Source: Vibrio sp. J1-1
Lineage (GTDB): Bacteria > Pseudomonadota > Gammaproteobacteria > Enterobacterales > Vibrionaceae
Assembly (NCBI RefSeq): GCF_021728395.1
Contig: NZ_JAKKCM010000002.1
Location: 434,001 to 498,000, forward strand
DNA length: 64,000 nt
Direction: 5' to 3'
Positions 45,616 to 54,922 of the stretch are shown here, piece after piece. A program made the translations under genes and the position numbers. The notes beneath the pieces were generated by a model, which did no database searches, was not told the DNA's origin, and saw only the letters and a program-made list of their open reading frames with translations. Numbering within the stretch: the first letter of the stretch is position 1; every line of letters begins with the position of its first letter.

Positions 45616-47277
45616 TTACATATTCTGATAATTTGGACCGCCACCACCTTCTGGTGTTTTCCATGAAATATTTTGGAATGGATCCTTAATATCGCAGGTC
45701 TTACAGTGCACACAGTTTGACGCATTGATCTGAAATACGGGTTTTCCATCGATTTCTATCACTTCGTATACCCCAGCAGGGCAGTATCGTTGGCTGGGTT
45801 CACCAAACATACCTAGATTCACTTCAATTGGAATATGCGGGAATGTGAGTACGAGGTGGCACGGTTGATTTTCTTCGTGTTGTGTCCCTGACAGAAATAC
45901 GGAAGATGGCTTATCGAAACTGATTTTTCCGTCCGGTTTGGGGTAGCCAATCGGATGACATTCGCTGATGGGTTTGAGTTGTTCATGATCATGCGAATTA
46001 TCTCGAATTTTCCATGGTAATGGTCTCTTAAACAGTGGTCGCCAAACATTATGTTCAAAGGTAGAAAGTGCACCACCGAGCAAACTGCCAAACTTATGAA
46101 TATTCGCCCCGAAGTTGCGTGTCTCTGCAAGTTCACTATACAGCCATGACGCTTCAAATAGCGTTTGATATTCAGGCTCAACTGAAGACTTTTGTATTGC
46201 GTTATCGATTGCTTCTGCTGCCAACAAACCAGATTTCATCGCTGTATGGCTGCCTTTGATCTTGGCGACGTTCAATGTGCCGGCATCACAACCAATCAAA
46301 AGTCCGCCGGGAAATTGTTGTTTAGGAAGTGAGGAAAAGCCGCCCTTCGCTATTGCTCTGGCGCCATAGGCGACACGCTGTGCGTCTTGGAGGTGTTTCT
46401 TGATGGCTGGATGGTGTTTAAAGCGTTGAAATTCATCAAATGGACTCAAGTAGGGATTGTCGTAATTGAGGTCAACGATAAGTCCGACAGCAATTTGATT
46501 GTCTTCCATATGGTAAAGAAATCCGCCACCTGTCGTTTTCGTTTCACTCAAAGGCCAGCCAGCGGAGTGGATAACTTTCCCAGCTAGTTCCGCTTGGCCA
46601 TCTGGTAATTGCCAAATCTCCTTTAAACCTAAGGCGTAATGTTGCGGCTGTTTTCCTGAGTCCAATCCAAACCGGCTGATGAGCTCTTTACCTAAATGGC
46701 CACGGCAGCCTTCGGAAAATACTGTGTATTTTGCTTTTAATTCAATGCCCGCTTCAAAATTGGCTTTTTGTTTTCCGTTTTTATCCAGCCCCATATCACC
46801 AGTGGTTACCCCTGTGACAGCACCGGATTGGTCGTAATTGATGTTTGCGGCTGGAAATCCGGGAAATATCTCTACACCAAGTTCTTCAGCCTGTTTTGCC
46901 AGCCAACGGCAAAGGTTGGCGAGGCTGATTATGTAGTTGCTTTCATCGTTATGCATCGGTTTGGGAGTGAGTGCATAGGGTACTTTGACATGGTTAAGTG
47001 ATGTCGTCAGATAGAGAAAATCATCGCTTGTTACGGACGTGGATAGTGGCGCTTTCATGGTTTGCCAATCAGGGAAGAGCTCATTTAAGGCACGAGTGTC
47101 AAATACGGCCCCTGATAGAATATGGGCTCCGATCTCGGATCCTTTTTCTACCACGCAAATAGATAGCGGTTCATCTTGGCGCTGTTGATTCATCTGAGCC
47201 AAACGACAAGCGGTACTTAAACCAGCAGGACCCGCACCGACGATCACGACGTCAAACTCCATAATTTCTCGTTCCAT
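45616..47277 (-). CDS. electron transfer flavoprotein-ubiquinone oxidoreductase
   Basis: A 553-residue ETF-QO. The FAD motif is DVVIVGAGPAGLSTACRLA (about 9-27), the middle region has GAHILSGAVFD and YSEGCRGHLGKELI-type segments, and the C-terminus holds the 4Fe-4S site NASNCVHCKTCDIKDPFQNISW. It moves electrons from ETF, reduced by acyl-CoA dehydrogenases, to ubiquinone at the membrane. No etfA/etfB genes are in the window. It lies downstream of the branched-chain dehydrogenase genes on the same strand, but a terminator separates them. Its own promoter should be within 47278-47430. Confidence 0.93.
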   Translation of the reverse strand: MEREIMEFDVVIVGAGPAGLSTACRLAQMNQQRQDEPLSICVVEKGSEIGAHILSGAVFDTRALNELFPDWQTMKAPLSTSVTSDDFLYLTTSLNHVKVPYALTPKPMHNDESNYIISLANLCRWLAKQAEELGVEIFPGFPAANINYDQSGAVTGVTTGDMGLDKNGKQKANFEAGIELKAKYTVFSEGCRGHLGKELISRFGLDSGKQPQHYALGLKEIWQLPDGQAELAGKVIHSAGWPLSETKTTGGGFLYHMEDNQIAVGLIVDLNYDNPYLSPFDEFQRFKHHPAIKKHLQDAQRVAYGARAIAKGGFSSLPKQQFPGGLLIGCDAGTLNVAKIKGSHTAMKSGLLAAEAIDNAIQKSSVEPEYQTLFEASWLYSELAETRNFGANIHKFGSLLGGALSTFEHNVWRPLFKRPLPWKIRDNSHDHEQLKPISECHPIGYPKPDGKISFDKPSSVFLSGTQHEENQPCHLVLTFPHIPIEVNLGMFGEPSQRYCPAGVYEVIEIDGKPVFQINASNCVHCKTCDIKDPFQNISWKTPEGGGGPNYQNM

Positions 47278-47430
47278 TTCTCACTGTCCTTTGATCAAGC
47301 TGAACTATGTTATTGTCATATAAAGAACTATAGCTCAGTTAACGTGAACGTGATGAACGCATTCGCTAGTAACAGAGACGAACGTAATAGGAGAGAACTG
47401 GATGCCGGTTTCGAAGGAGTTTGCCACTAA

Positions 47431-47455
47431 AAAGGCTTCCATCAAGGAAGCCTTT
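47431..47455 (-). terminator. terminator of the branched-chain dehydrogenase operon
   Basis: A perfect 10-bp stem AAAGGCTTCC / GGAAGCCTTT with a 5-base loop, 16 bases after the E2 stop. On the minus strand it runs into TTTTTAG. Confidence 0.85.
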
Positions 47456-47470
47456 GAGATGAAGTAGAGG

Positions 47471-48619
47471 CTAGTTTCCACTTGGTCTTTGCAAATGCTC
47501 CGCGAGCACTTTGGTAAACCTTGCCGCTTCGCCACCAGTACACGCGCGGTGGTCAAACGTGATGGATAAGGGCATAACTTTAACCGCGACCGCTTTTCCG
47601 TCTCTTATCACTACGCGCTCGATGATACGGCCTGCGCCGACAATCGCGACTTGAGGCGGAGAAACGACTGGCGTAGCAAAAATGCCGCCTATTGCGCCAA
47701 AGTTAGACAACGTAATCGTTGCGTGTTGTAAATCTTCACGATTGATCTTTCTTTCGCGAATGCCTTCTACCGTTTGGTCTAGCCAGCGACGGACGTCCTT
47801 CGACTCATACTCATCGGCATGGCGAAGCACCGGCACATAAAGACCATGACGACTATCTACAGCAACGCCTAGGTTGACGGTCGTATGAACACAACGTGTC
47901 ATGGTTTCTTCGTCGAACCATGCGTTTAGAGCTGGCTCTTCCTGACAAGCATGAACGATAGCCTGAACAAGACGAATACTGATGTCTTCGCCTAGATTCC
48001 AGTTTTCCAACAAGGCTTCTTCGGTGATGGTAACCGCTGCAACATTTTTGTGTGACTCCGCCATGGCTGAAACCATGGTTCGGCGTGCACCTTTCAGTAC
48101 TTCGGTGCCCGGACGTTGTTTACCTGCTTGATCGTAGATATCGGAATCTATTATCAAGCCGTTTGGACCACTGCCAGAGACCGCATTTAAATCCACACCA
48201 AGTTTCTTCGCTAAAAGTCGAGCAGAAGGCAGGGCGGTGATCAGATTGTTATTGGATGTAGTGTCGCTACTGCCTACCCAAAAGTCATCCACATTAACGT
48301 TTTGAGTTTGGTGCGACACATTACCAACAACCGTAGCTGCGTCTGCGGTCTTCTTTTTCTCAGCGGAGACATGATGCTCTGTGCCACTCTCATCGATTTC
48401 GAGAAGTAAGGCGCCAATGTTGACGATATCGCCTTCTTCACCATGGCGACTGACCACTTTGCCAGAGTAAGGCGCGGGAACATCTACGGTTGCTTTCGCT
48501 GTTTCGACAGTAAGGATCACCTGATCTACCTCGACCATGTCACCCACACTAACGTGCCATTTTACAATTTCTGATTCAGCGAGACCCTCGCCGAGATCGG
48601 GTAAGTTAAACGTCTTCAT
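47471..48619 (-). CDS. bkdB: branched-chain 2-oxo-acid dehydrogenase E2 (lipoamide acyltransferase)
   Basis: A 382-residue E2. The lipoyl domain is at 1-78 with K42 (VETAKATVDVP). The subunit-binding domain is at about 132-168 (PSARLLAKKLGVDLNAVSGSGPNGLI). The catalytic domain ends ITFDHRACTGGEAARF with the active His. The start at ATG 48619 overlaps the E1-beta stop (ATGA) and has GGAGG seven to eight bases upstream; a TTG two codons earlier is discarded. Compared with the E2 at 32878 it is the branched-chain type with CoA as the normal acceptor. It is the last gene of E1a-E1b-E2, with no local E3. Confidence 0.9.
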   Translation of the reverse strand: MKTFNLPDLGEGLAESEIVKWHVSVGDMVEVDQVILTVETAKATVDVPAPYSGKVVSRHGEEGDIVNIGALLLEIDESGTEHHVSAEKKKTADAATVVGNVSHQTQNVNVDDFWVGSSDTTSNNNLITALPSARLLAKKLGVDLNAVSGSGPNGLIIDSDIYDQAGKQRPGTEVLKGARRTMVSAMAESHKNVAAVTITEEALLENWNLGEDISIRLVQAIVHACQEEPALNAWFDEETMTRCVHTTVNLGVAVDSRHGLYVPVLRHADEYESKDVRRWLDQTVEGIRERKINREDLQHATITLSNFGAIGGIFATPVVSPPQVAIVGAGRIIERVVIRDGKAVAVKVMPLSITFDHRACTGGEAARFTKVLAEHLQRPSGN

Positions 48620-49599
48620 TTCCAATCCTCCACGAGTTCACGCGCTGCGTTCACAATGTCTTCTTCCTGAACCATAAAATAGTCTTCGTTACGATAGTAA
48701 GGCATGATGGTATCCATTCCGGTAACCCGTTTCGGTGGCGCTTTCAATAGGCACATCGCGTGTTCAGCAGTGCGCGCCAAAAGCTCAGATCCAACACCAC
48801 ATGTTTTACTCGCTTCGTGAACCACCAGTAGGCGACCGGTTTTTTCTAATGAACGGAAGATGGTTGTGGTGTCTATTGGTTTGATGCTGGCTAAATCCAG
48901 TACTTCTACTTCAATACCTTGTTTCGACAATGTTTGAGCCGCTTGCAATGATTCAACAACACAAGCACCCCACGTGACTAGAGTGATGTCTCGGCCTTTG
49001 CGTAGCGTAAAACAAGTGTCCAGAGGTAATGCTTCACCGTTATCGACCACTTCGGATTTTACGGTGCGGTAAATTCTTTTTGGTTCAAAGAACATGACCG
49101 GGTCATTACTGCGGATCGCAGCAAGTAGTAATCCGTATGCGCGCTGAGGTGATGACGGAACGACCACTTTCAGCCCAGGTGTATGGGCAAACAATGCTTC
49201 TACGCTTTCTGAGTGATGCTCTGGTGCGTGAATGCCGCCACCAAATGGCGCGCGAAATACTGCCGGGCAGGTGAGTCGCCCACGAGTTCGGTTTCTCATT
49301 CGCGCGGCGTGACACATTAAATGCTCCATTGCCGGGAAAACAAACCCCTGGAATTGGAACTCTGCTACCGGGCGCAACCCTTGTGTTGCCATCCCGACTG
49401 CAACGCCACCAATCAAGGCTTCTGCTAATGGCGTATCAATCACCCGCTTCAAACCGAATTTGTGTTTAAGATCAACCGTAGCTCGGAATACACCACCATT
49501 TTCACCTACGTCCTCGCCAAGAACGACAACGTTTGGGTCTTTTTCCATTTCATGATGCAGTGCGAGGTTTACTGCTTCAACTAACGTGAGTTCAGCCAT
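48616..49599 (-). CDS. bkdA2: branched-chain 2-oxo-acid dehydrogenase E1 beta
   Basis: A 327-residue transketolase-like beta subunit. Visible blocks are LGEDVGENGGVFRAT (about 27-41), DTPLAEALIGGVAVGMATQGLRPVAEFQFQGF, and the loop RNRTRGRLTCPAVFRAPFGGGIHAPEHHSES (about 101-131) that is typical of branched-chain and pyruvate E1-beta. It overlaps the E1-alpha stop by eight bases. It forms an alpha2beta2 E1 that decarboxylates 2-oxoisovalerate and relatives. Confidence 0.92.
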   Translation of the reverse strand: MAELTLVEAVNLALHHEMEKDPNVVVLGEDVGENGGVFRATVDLKHKFGLKRVIDTPLAEALIGGVAVGMATQGLRPVAEFQFQGFVFPAMEHLMCHAARMRNRTRGRLTCPAVFRAPFGGGIHAPEHHSESVEALFAHTPGLKVVVPSSPQRAYGLLLAAIRSNDPVMFFEPKRIYRTVKSEVVDNGEALPLDTCFTLRKGRDITLVTWGACVVESLQAAQTLSKQGIEVEVLDLASIKPIDTTTIFRSLEKTGRLLVVHEASKTCGVGSELLARTAEHAMCLLKAPPKRVTGMDTIMPYYRNEDYFMVQEEDIVNAARELVEDWK

Positions 49600-50686
49600 G
49601 TTTGCCTCCCTGCATGCGCATTGCTTTGTTGATCAGCTCATCCCTTTGTGTGTGAAGCTCTTGAGGAAGAGACTCATAAAGGTAATCAAACCCTGATTCA
49701 GGTGCTTGATTCGGCATATTTAGGTAACGCTGCACAGCTAATTCTACTTGTTGTTTACACTCGTCGAGCCATTGTTGATCCTGTTCTTCGCTCCAGGTAT
49801 CTTGGTTGATCAAGAAAGCTTTGAGTCGACGGATAGGCTCAAATTGCCACGCAGTCTGAACATCATCTTCTTTACGATAGCGAGTCGCATCGTCGGCGGT
49901 AGTGTGGTCACTCAGGCGATAACTTACGGCTTCTATGAGCGTCGCCCCTTTTCCTTTACGGGCTCTTTCTAACGCCGTGATGGTGGCGTCATAGACTGCG
50001 ACTACGTCATTGCCATCGACGGTAATCCCCGGAATTCCAGCGCCTTTTGCTTTTTCAGACAAAAATTCAGCGGCACATTGTAGGCTTCGTGGTACGGAAA
50101 TCGCCCACTGGTTGTTGTTGACCACAAATACCAATGGAATATTCCAAGCACCAGCACAGTTAATGGACTCGAGGAAATCACCTTTGGAAGTACCACCGTC
50201 GCCACACATCACTAGGGCCGCCTCATGATTGCCCTGTATTTTTAGTGCAGAAGCAACACCAACGGCGTGAGTACATTGTGTTGCAATAGGTACACAAAAT
50301 GGCAGGTCTCGGCTAGATACCGGGCTTCCTTCTGGTGCGAAATCGCTACCGCGCTCATCACCGCCCCAATATTGCAGGTTTTTTTCCATACCAATACCAC
50401 GACACCACATAGCAGGCATGTCACGATAGTAAGGTACGAAGACATCATCGGCTTTTAACGCACGACCGACAGCGATCCCAATAGCTTCAGAGCCAAGATG
50501 CGAAGGGTAGGTTCCTAATTTCCCGGTGCGTTGCAAAGCAACAGCTTTATTATCATAGGTACGTGTTAATACCATATCACGGTAAAACCCGACCAATGTT
50601 TTGATGTCAGCCCAGTTGGGTAGTTGGCCGACTAGGTTCCCATGATGGTCGATAAACCGATGCATGGGTAATGCCTGAACGTTCAT
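49592..50686 (-). CDS. bkdA1: branched-chain 2-oxo-acid dehydrogenase E1 alpha
   Basis: A 364-residue ThDP enzyme subunit. The ThDP motif is MCGDGGTSKGDFLESINCAGAW...VVNNN (about 161-190), and RTYDNKAVALQRTGKLGTYPSHLGSEAIGIAVG marks the branched-chain type. The open frame extends to 50773, but ATG 50686 has AAAGGAG at seven bases and fits the family N-terminus. First gene of the operon. Isobutyryl-, isovaleryl- and 2-methylbutyryl-CoA would be made, which also feeds the nearby ETF-QO route. Confidence 0.9.
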   Translation of the reverse strand: MNVQALPMHRFIDHHGNLVGQLPNWADIKTLVGFYRDMVLTRTYDNKAVALQRTGKLGTYPSHLGSEAIGIAVGRALKADDVFVPYYRDMPAMWCRGIGMEKNLQYWGGDERGSDFAPEGSPVSSRDLPFCVPIATQCTHAVGVASALKIQGNHEAALVMCGDGGTSKGDFLESINCAGAWNIPLVFVVNNNQWAISVPRSLQCAAEFLSEKAKGAGIPGITVDGNDVVAVYDATITALERARKGKGATLIEAVSYRLSDHTTADDATRYRKEDDVQTAWQFEPIRRLKAFLINQDTWSEEQDQQWLDECKQQVELAVQRYLNMPNQAPESGFDYLYESLPQELHTQRDELINKAMRMQGGKHG

Positions 50687-51352
50687 CTCAAGCTCCTTTT
50701 GACGCTGCGGGTCTTTTGGACTGCAGCTGTTCATTATCAAACCAAGTTTGTATGGGTACTCAAACTTTGGCATCAGCGTAAAAGGTTATGCCTCAGGTTG
50801 CATTTGTTAATGACCGTTATTGTCCTTTCAGTCATTGTTTCCTTTAACAAAGCTGTGTTTGTGAAAAACACAAAGCGTTACCAAAACTGCTATGGAGCGC
50901 CTAACCCTTGTTATACCAATCTCAGCAATTATCTAATCACTGGGTTTGGTATCCAATCTTGGTATAACCAGACACCATAAGTGTAAACAAATTGTTAAGA
51001 AATGCTTTATTTTAACATTTATTCAACAGTAAAGTTTTGCTTACACCCCTGTTATGCAGAGTAATGTGCTGGTTTTTCGCGCTGCTTGTTTTATAAGTTG
51101 AATCTAATCACTAGTTATTAGGAACTATTTGCAACAAAATTAGGCTGTAAAATTTAACAAACTGGGCCATTATTATTGAATCTCGACGGTTAAGATGAAG
51201 GGAAAAGAGAATCTCTTCCCAATAGAATGGAATCAAGGTAGTGTTGCGGCACATTGAAGTAGTTTCTATTCCAACCACTTACGTGAGTATGTGAAAGGAT
51301 TACTTAGAGAACTGTATCTAAATTGATAGATAGAGTGAATTATGGAGAAGTT
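50687..51352. other. intergenic region with a short inverted repeat
   Basis: About 665 bases, A/T-rich, between the bkd operon (minus) and the DOPA-dioxygenase-family gene (plus). At 50910-50968 a 9-bp inverted repeat GTTATACCA / TGGTATAAC brackets a 41-base spacer with further TGGTATCC and ACCAATC fragments. It may be a degenerate relative of the element at 27150. I see no gene. Confidence 0.5.
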
Positions 51353-51673
51353 ATGTATCGCGCCCACGTTTATTTTCCATTGCGACAGCAAGATAAAGCT
51401 CAAGCATTAAATGAGATTATTCGCCAAGAGCGTCAAGATGTATTGCGAGTATGTCCTTTAGTCGGTCGATTACAAGGCCCACATAAAATGCCGATGTTCG
51501 AGATACACCTAGAAACGCTGAGCGAAGAGTTTATCGCTTGGTTAGATGTTATCCGGGGTGATTTCTCGGTGCTGATCCGTCCGGTGAGTGATCGAGAGCT
51601 GCTCGATTATACGGAGAATGCGATCTGGCTTGGCCGAGAATTAGGTGTATTTGAAGAAAAGTTGCAACAGTGA
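51353..51673 (+). CDS. DOPA 4,5-dioxygenase-family protein
   Basis: A 106-residue protein with the DOPA_dioxygen pattern: YRAHVYFPL at the start, GPHKMPMFEIHL (about 44-55) with the histidines likely to hold a metal, and FSVLIRPVSDRELLDYTENAIWLG near the end. The family includes the fungal amatoxin-mushroom DOPA extradiol enzyme and many bacterial homologues of unknown substrate. ATG 51353 follows GGAGAAG; the frame is open ten codons earlier. Single gene. Confidence 0.83.
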   Translation: MYRAHVYFPLRQQDKAQALNEIIRQERQDVLRVCPLVGRLQGPHKMPMFEIHLETLSEEFIAWLDVIRGDFSVLIRPVSDRELLDYTENAIWLGRELGVFEEKLQQ

Positions 51674-51779
51674 TGATTCAGCAAAGTGGTTGTTAGTGAA
51701 TAGATAATAAGAATAGGGAAGTGTAGTTTACGACCCCAGTACTATGGGCAGTGGAATCGACATATAAAAGGGGGAGGGT

Positions 51780-52406
51780 ATGCTGACAATACTCCTAGTC
51801 GCACTTGCACTGTATATTTTTTGGTTACTATTTCGTAATGGCCCAGCGTTTGATGAGTCCGTACCTGCGAGAAAGCGCAGTTGGGTTGGTCCGACAGACA
51901 ACGACGAAGAGTGGCAGGGTTACCGAATTGAGGTATTCCAGCCATTCAGCTCCCAAACCTCCTTTTATGCCATTGCTTACTTCGCTAACTTTGTTGCTGC
52001 GGCTAACGCGATTTCGTGGTCAACGGTGTATGAGGGCGAATATCCCTTCATCATAAGCCGCTTTGGCAGCTACTTTGCCATTAATACGTATGATTCCTTG
52101 CTGGTGGCTGGATTTGTAGCGCTGGCCGTCTTTGTGATCAATTGGCAACTCGCAATGCATTGCGCGGGTATTCTCAGCCAATACTTGGTTCGTATTTTGA
52201 TCATCAATCGCGCCCGATTTGCTGCGGTGAGTTTGGTTTTTTGTAGCTACTTTGCTTATTTACTCACCGTGGGTATATTTTGGCTTTTCCATGATAGCTA
52301 TTCCATTTGGCATGGTTTAAAGCTGACGCCAGTTTTCGTACTTTTAGCTTTCATTGTCGTTGTAGCTCTGCCATCCATGAAAAAAGAACCTGAGCAAAAA
52401 CAATAG
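51780..52406 (+). CDS. integral membrane protein, unrecognised
   Basis: A 208-residue protein with about five hydrophobic helices: 1-18, about 60-83 (YAIAYFANFVAAANAISW), about 104-126, about 147-170 and about 176-195, with a short charged C-tail. I do not recognise a family. It has GGGGGAGG-like sequence upstream of ATG 51780. It is 72 bases before the YegD-type chaperone gene on the same strand, which suggests a shared transcript and possibly a client relationship, unproven. Confidence 0.72.
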   Translation: MLTILLVALALYIFWLLFRNGPAFDESVPARKRSWVGPTDNDEEWQGYRIEVFQPFSSQTSFYAIAYFANFVAAANAISWSTVYEGEYPFIISRFGSYFAINTYDSLLVAGFVALAVFVINWQLAMHCAGILSQYLVRILIINRARFAAVSLVFCSYFAYLLTVGIFWLFHDSYSIWHGLKLTPVFVLLAFIVVVALPSMKKEPEQKQ

Positions 52407-52478
52407 CCCCCTAGACAGTAGCAATTCACTCAGTGTTGAGTTAGCATTGCCGACCTTTTTTAGTCAGTGGGAGGATCT

Positions 52479-53831
52479 ATGTTTATCGGCTTTGACTATG
52501 GCACTGCAAACTGTTCAGTGGCAAAAATGGAATCAGGCGAGCCAATATTGCTCAAGCTTGAAGAAAGTAATTATTTCATTCCTTCCACGCTTGCCGCTCC
52601 GACGCGTGAATCGGTATCGGAGCATCTATTTCGACATCGAGATATTAAACCGTTCGATCAGGTTGGAGAACAAGTACTCCGCCGTGCAATCAACTTAAAT
52701 CGGGAAGAAAGCATTGAGCTGGAACCGGAAGATATCGATTTTGGCCAAGCGGCTTTGAATCGTTATTTAGAAGATCCTCGTGACATTTACTACGTTAAAT
52801 CGCCAAAGTCATTCTTAGGTGCATCTGGTTTGCGTGACGTTCAACTTGCCTTCTTTGAAGATTTGGTTTGTGCCATGATGGATAACATCAAATCACAAGC
52901 AGAAAATGATGCGCAGCAATCCATTACCGATGCCGTTATCGGTCGTCCAATAAACTTCCACGGACGTGGCGGCGAAAAGGCTAATATTCAGGCACAAGGC
53001 ATCCTTTTAAAGGCAGCCAAGCGTGCAGGTTTCAAAAATGTAGAGTTTCAGTTTGAGCCTGTCGCTGCTGGCTTAGAATACGAAGCCACACTTACCGAAG
53101 ATAAGACAATTTTGGTAGTCGATATTGGTGGTGGTACAACTGACTGTTCACTGATTCAAATGGGCCCTTCATGGTCTGGTAAAGCAGACAGAACCGAGAG
53201 TTTGCTGGCGCACAGCGGTCAGCGTGTCGGCGGTAATGATTTGGATATTGCGATTGCATTTAAGCAACTGATGTTCCCTTTTGGCATGGAAAGTAAAATG
53301 GAATCGGGCATCGTGATGCCGACGACCCAGTTCTGGAATCCAATCGCGATTAACAACGTGGAAGCACAGAATGACTTCTATTCACGTGAAAATCTCGGTG
53401 CGTTAAAACTAATGCATAAACAGGCGCAGGAACCGGAAAAGCTCAAGCGTTTACTTGAGGTTTATCATGAGTCTTTGGGCTACAACATTGTTCGTCGTGC
53501 TGAAGAGGCAAAAGTAGCGCTTTCTGATGAGGCTTCATACCGTGCTGGCATTAACTTGTTGTCTGAGCTTATTGAAGTGGATGTTAAACGTGAAGAAATG
53601 ATCGACGCCATTCAGTCACCAAAAGATAAGATGACGACGTTAGTTACCGAAGCGGTCGATCAAGCTGGTGTTAAACCGGACGCGATCTTTATGACTGGCG
53701 GCTCTGCTCGCTCTCCTATTTTACGCGATGCGGTGCAGTCGGTACTTCCTAATATTCCGGTTGTGAGTGGAAACTACTTTGGTTCGGTCACTGCTGGTTT
53801 GGCTCGTTGGGCTGAAGTGTGCTTTAAGTAA
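52479..53831 (+). CDS. yegD: Hsp70-family chaperone, YegD-like
   Basis: A 450-residue Hsp70-like ATPase without the normal substrate-binding domain. The phosphate-1 loop is FIGFDYGTANCSVAK (about 2-16), phosphate-2 is VVDIGGGTTDCSLI (about 212-225), and the adenosine motif is IFMTGGSARSPIL (about 404-416). This matches YegD, a stand-alone Hsp70 homologue of unclear client. ATG 52479 has GGGAGG upstream; the frame is open four codons earlier. It ends at a very strong terminator. Confidence 0.92.
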   Translation: MFIGFDYGTANCSVAKMESGEPILLKLEESNYFIPSTLAAPTRESVSEHLFRHRDIKPFDQVGEQVLRRAINLNREESIELEPEDIDFGQAALNRYLEDPRDIYYVKSPKSFLGASGLRDVQLAFFEDLVCAMMDNIKSQAENDAQQSITDAVIGRPINFHGRGGEKANIQAQGILLKAAKRAGFKNVEFQFEPVAAGLEYEATLTEDKTILVVDIGGGTTDCSLIQMGPSWSGKADRTESLLAHSGQRVGGNDLDIAIAFKQLMFPFGMESKMESGIVMPTTQFWNPIAINNVEAQNDFYSRENLGALKLMHKQAQEPEKLKRLLEVYHESLGYNIVRRAEEAKVALSDEASYRAGINLLSELIEVDVKREEMIDAIQSPKDKMTTLVTEAVDQAGVKPDAIFMTGGSARSPILRDAVQSVLPNIPVVSGNYFGSVTAGLARWAEVCFK

Positions 53832-53843
53832 TTTACATACCGA

Positions 53844-53873
53844 AAAGAGCCCGACCAATTGGTCGGGCTCTTT
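53844..53873. terminator. bidirectional terminator
   Basis: A perfect 13-bp stem (AAAGAGCCCGACC and its complement) with an AATT loop, palindromic so that A- and T-runs flank it on both strands. It separates the convergent yegD and copper-chaperone genes. Confidence 0.93.
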
Positions 53874-53895
53874 GTATCCATTACATTACGGGCGA

Positions 53896-54369
53896 TTAAT
53901 GGTTCATATGCTTTTCCATATGACCTTTGTTTTCGACGGCTATCTCTACGTCCACTTTACCCGCGTTTTTAAACGTTAGCGTCATCGGGAAGCGATCACC
54001 TTCTTTTAGCATCTGATTTGGGTTAAAAATCATCAAATGAAAGCTTCCTGGCTCCAACGCCACCGAACCTTTTGCAGGGACGTTAATTTCGTTAACCTTC
54101 ACCATCTTCATCACACCATCTTCCATAATGTGGTTGTGAAGTTCTATGCGTCCAGCGATAGGACTTTCTGCCGCAATCAATGCGTCCTCTGTCTCACCGT
54201 GGTTGTTGAGTTGTAAGAAACCGCCAATAACAGGTGCATTGGGTGGGGCTTCACGGCTCCATGGGTGATCAATATGAATCTGACCCGCTTCATATTCGTG
54301 AGCAAAACTGACTGGGCTCATAACGAGAGCTGCAAAAGCAATAGCAAGGGTTTTAATCTGTTTAAACAT
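53896..54369 (-). CDS. periplasmic copper chaperone PCu(A)C
   Basis: A 157-residue protein with a signal peptide (MFKQIKTLAIAFAALVMSPVSFA). The PCuAC copper site is visible as IELHNHIMEDGVMKMVKV (about 74-91) and the later FHLMIFN (about 108-114). It delivers Cu(I) to heme-copper oxidases such as the bo3 or cbb3 type. A His/Met-rich tail (GHMEKHMNH) gives extra copper sites. It is 91 bases upstream of... transcriptionally downstream of the DUF2946-like gene (54461-54922), likely the same copper unit. Confidence 0.88.
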   Translation of the reverse strand: MFKQIKTLAIAFAALVMSPVSFAHEYEAGQIHIDHPWSREAPPNAPVIGGFLQLNNHGETEDALIAAESPIAGRIELHNHIMEDGVMKMVKVNEINVPAKGSVALEPGSFHLMIFNPNQMLKEGDRFPMTLTFKNAGKVDVEIAVENKGHMEKHMNH

Positions 54370-54460
54370 GGGTATTTTCCTTTTGAAGATAATGATCGCC
54401 CCTTACCAAAAATAGGATAGGGGTTATTGTTATTTTTGAACCTGAACGCTTGTTACGAGA

Positions 54461-54922
54461 TCAGGCTGGAAAAATACAAGGTGGGGATTGTTTTGGGGCG
54501 AGATGCTTGTAAACCAATCTTCCGGAATGCGTAAAATGGTAGGGAATCAGCGCGTGTTTAACACGTCGGAACCAATGGGTAGTGCCTAAGTAAAGCCCAA
54601 TCGCACACAGCATGAAAAACTGCACGGCTTGAAGCAAAGGACACTCAAACTGAAAACCTTCGTGTAAGTTAAGGTCATGGATAACTGGTGAAGCGTCTTG
54701 GTTATTAGCCGCAATCAGCGTGTTGATGTCGACCCATTTAAAACCGTCCGCAGTACAAAGCAGTACTTTTTCGTTTTGAACTTCGCTTAACCAGTTTGTG
54801 TTATGCACATTTCTTGGGTTAAGTACCGCATTCGAAGCGAGATAGAGTTGAAACAGCACAGCGAAGATGACCGTCAAAGCGGCTAAGCGTTGCGTTCTCT
54901 GCGATGTCTGAGTCATTTCCAT
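54461..54922 (-). CDS. DUF2946-like membrane-associated protein
   Basis: A 153-residue protein with an N-terminal hydrophobic helix (about 13-32) and a second one (about 100-118). The block VLLCTADGFKWVDIN (about 53-67) followed by FECPLLQA (about 91-98) recalls DUF2946, small copper-linked proteins with LCTsdG and CPlC motifs; the final cysteine is missing here. It precedes the PCu(A)C gene, and copper import or sensing at the envelope is the usual context. The family call is from pattern memory. Confidence 0.65.
   Translation of the reverse strand: MEMTQTSQRTQRLAALTVIFAVLFQLYLASNAVLNPRNVHNTNWLSEVQNEKVLLCTADGFKWVDINTLIAANNQDASPVIHDLNLHEGFQFECPLLQAVQFFMLCAIGLYLGTTHWFRRVKHALIPYHFTHSGRLVYKHLAPKQSPPCIFPA

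Noticed and set aside
51200-51220. GGGAA..AGAGA / TCTCTTCCC purine-pyrimidine mirror
   Set aside because: The arms leave almost no loop and no T-run follows. It looks like a chance purine-rich stretch.
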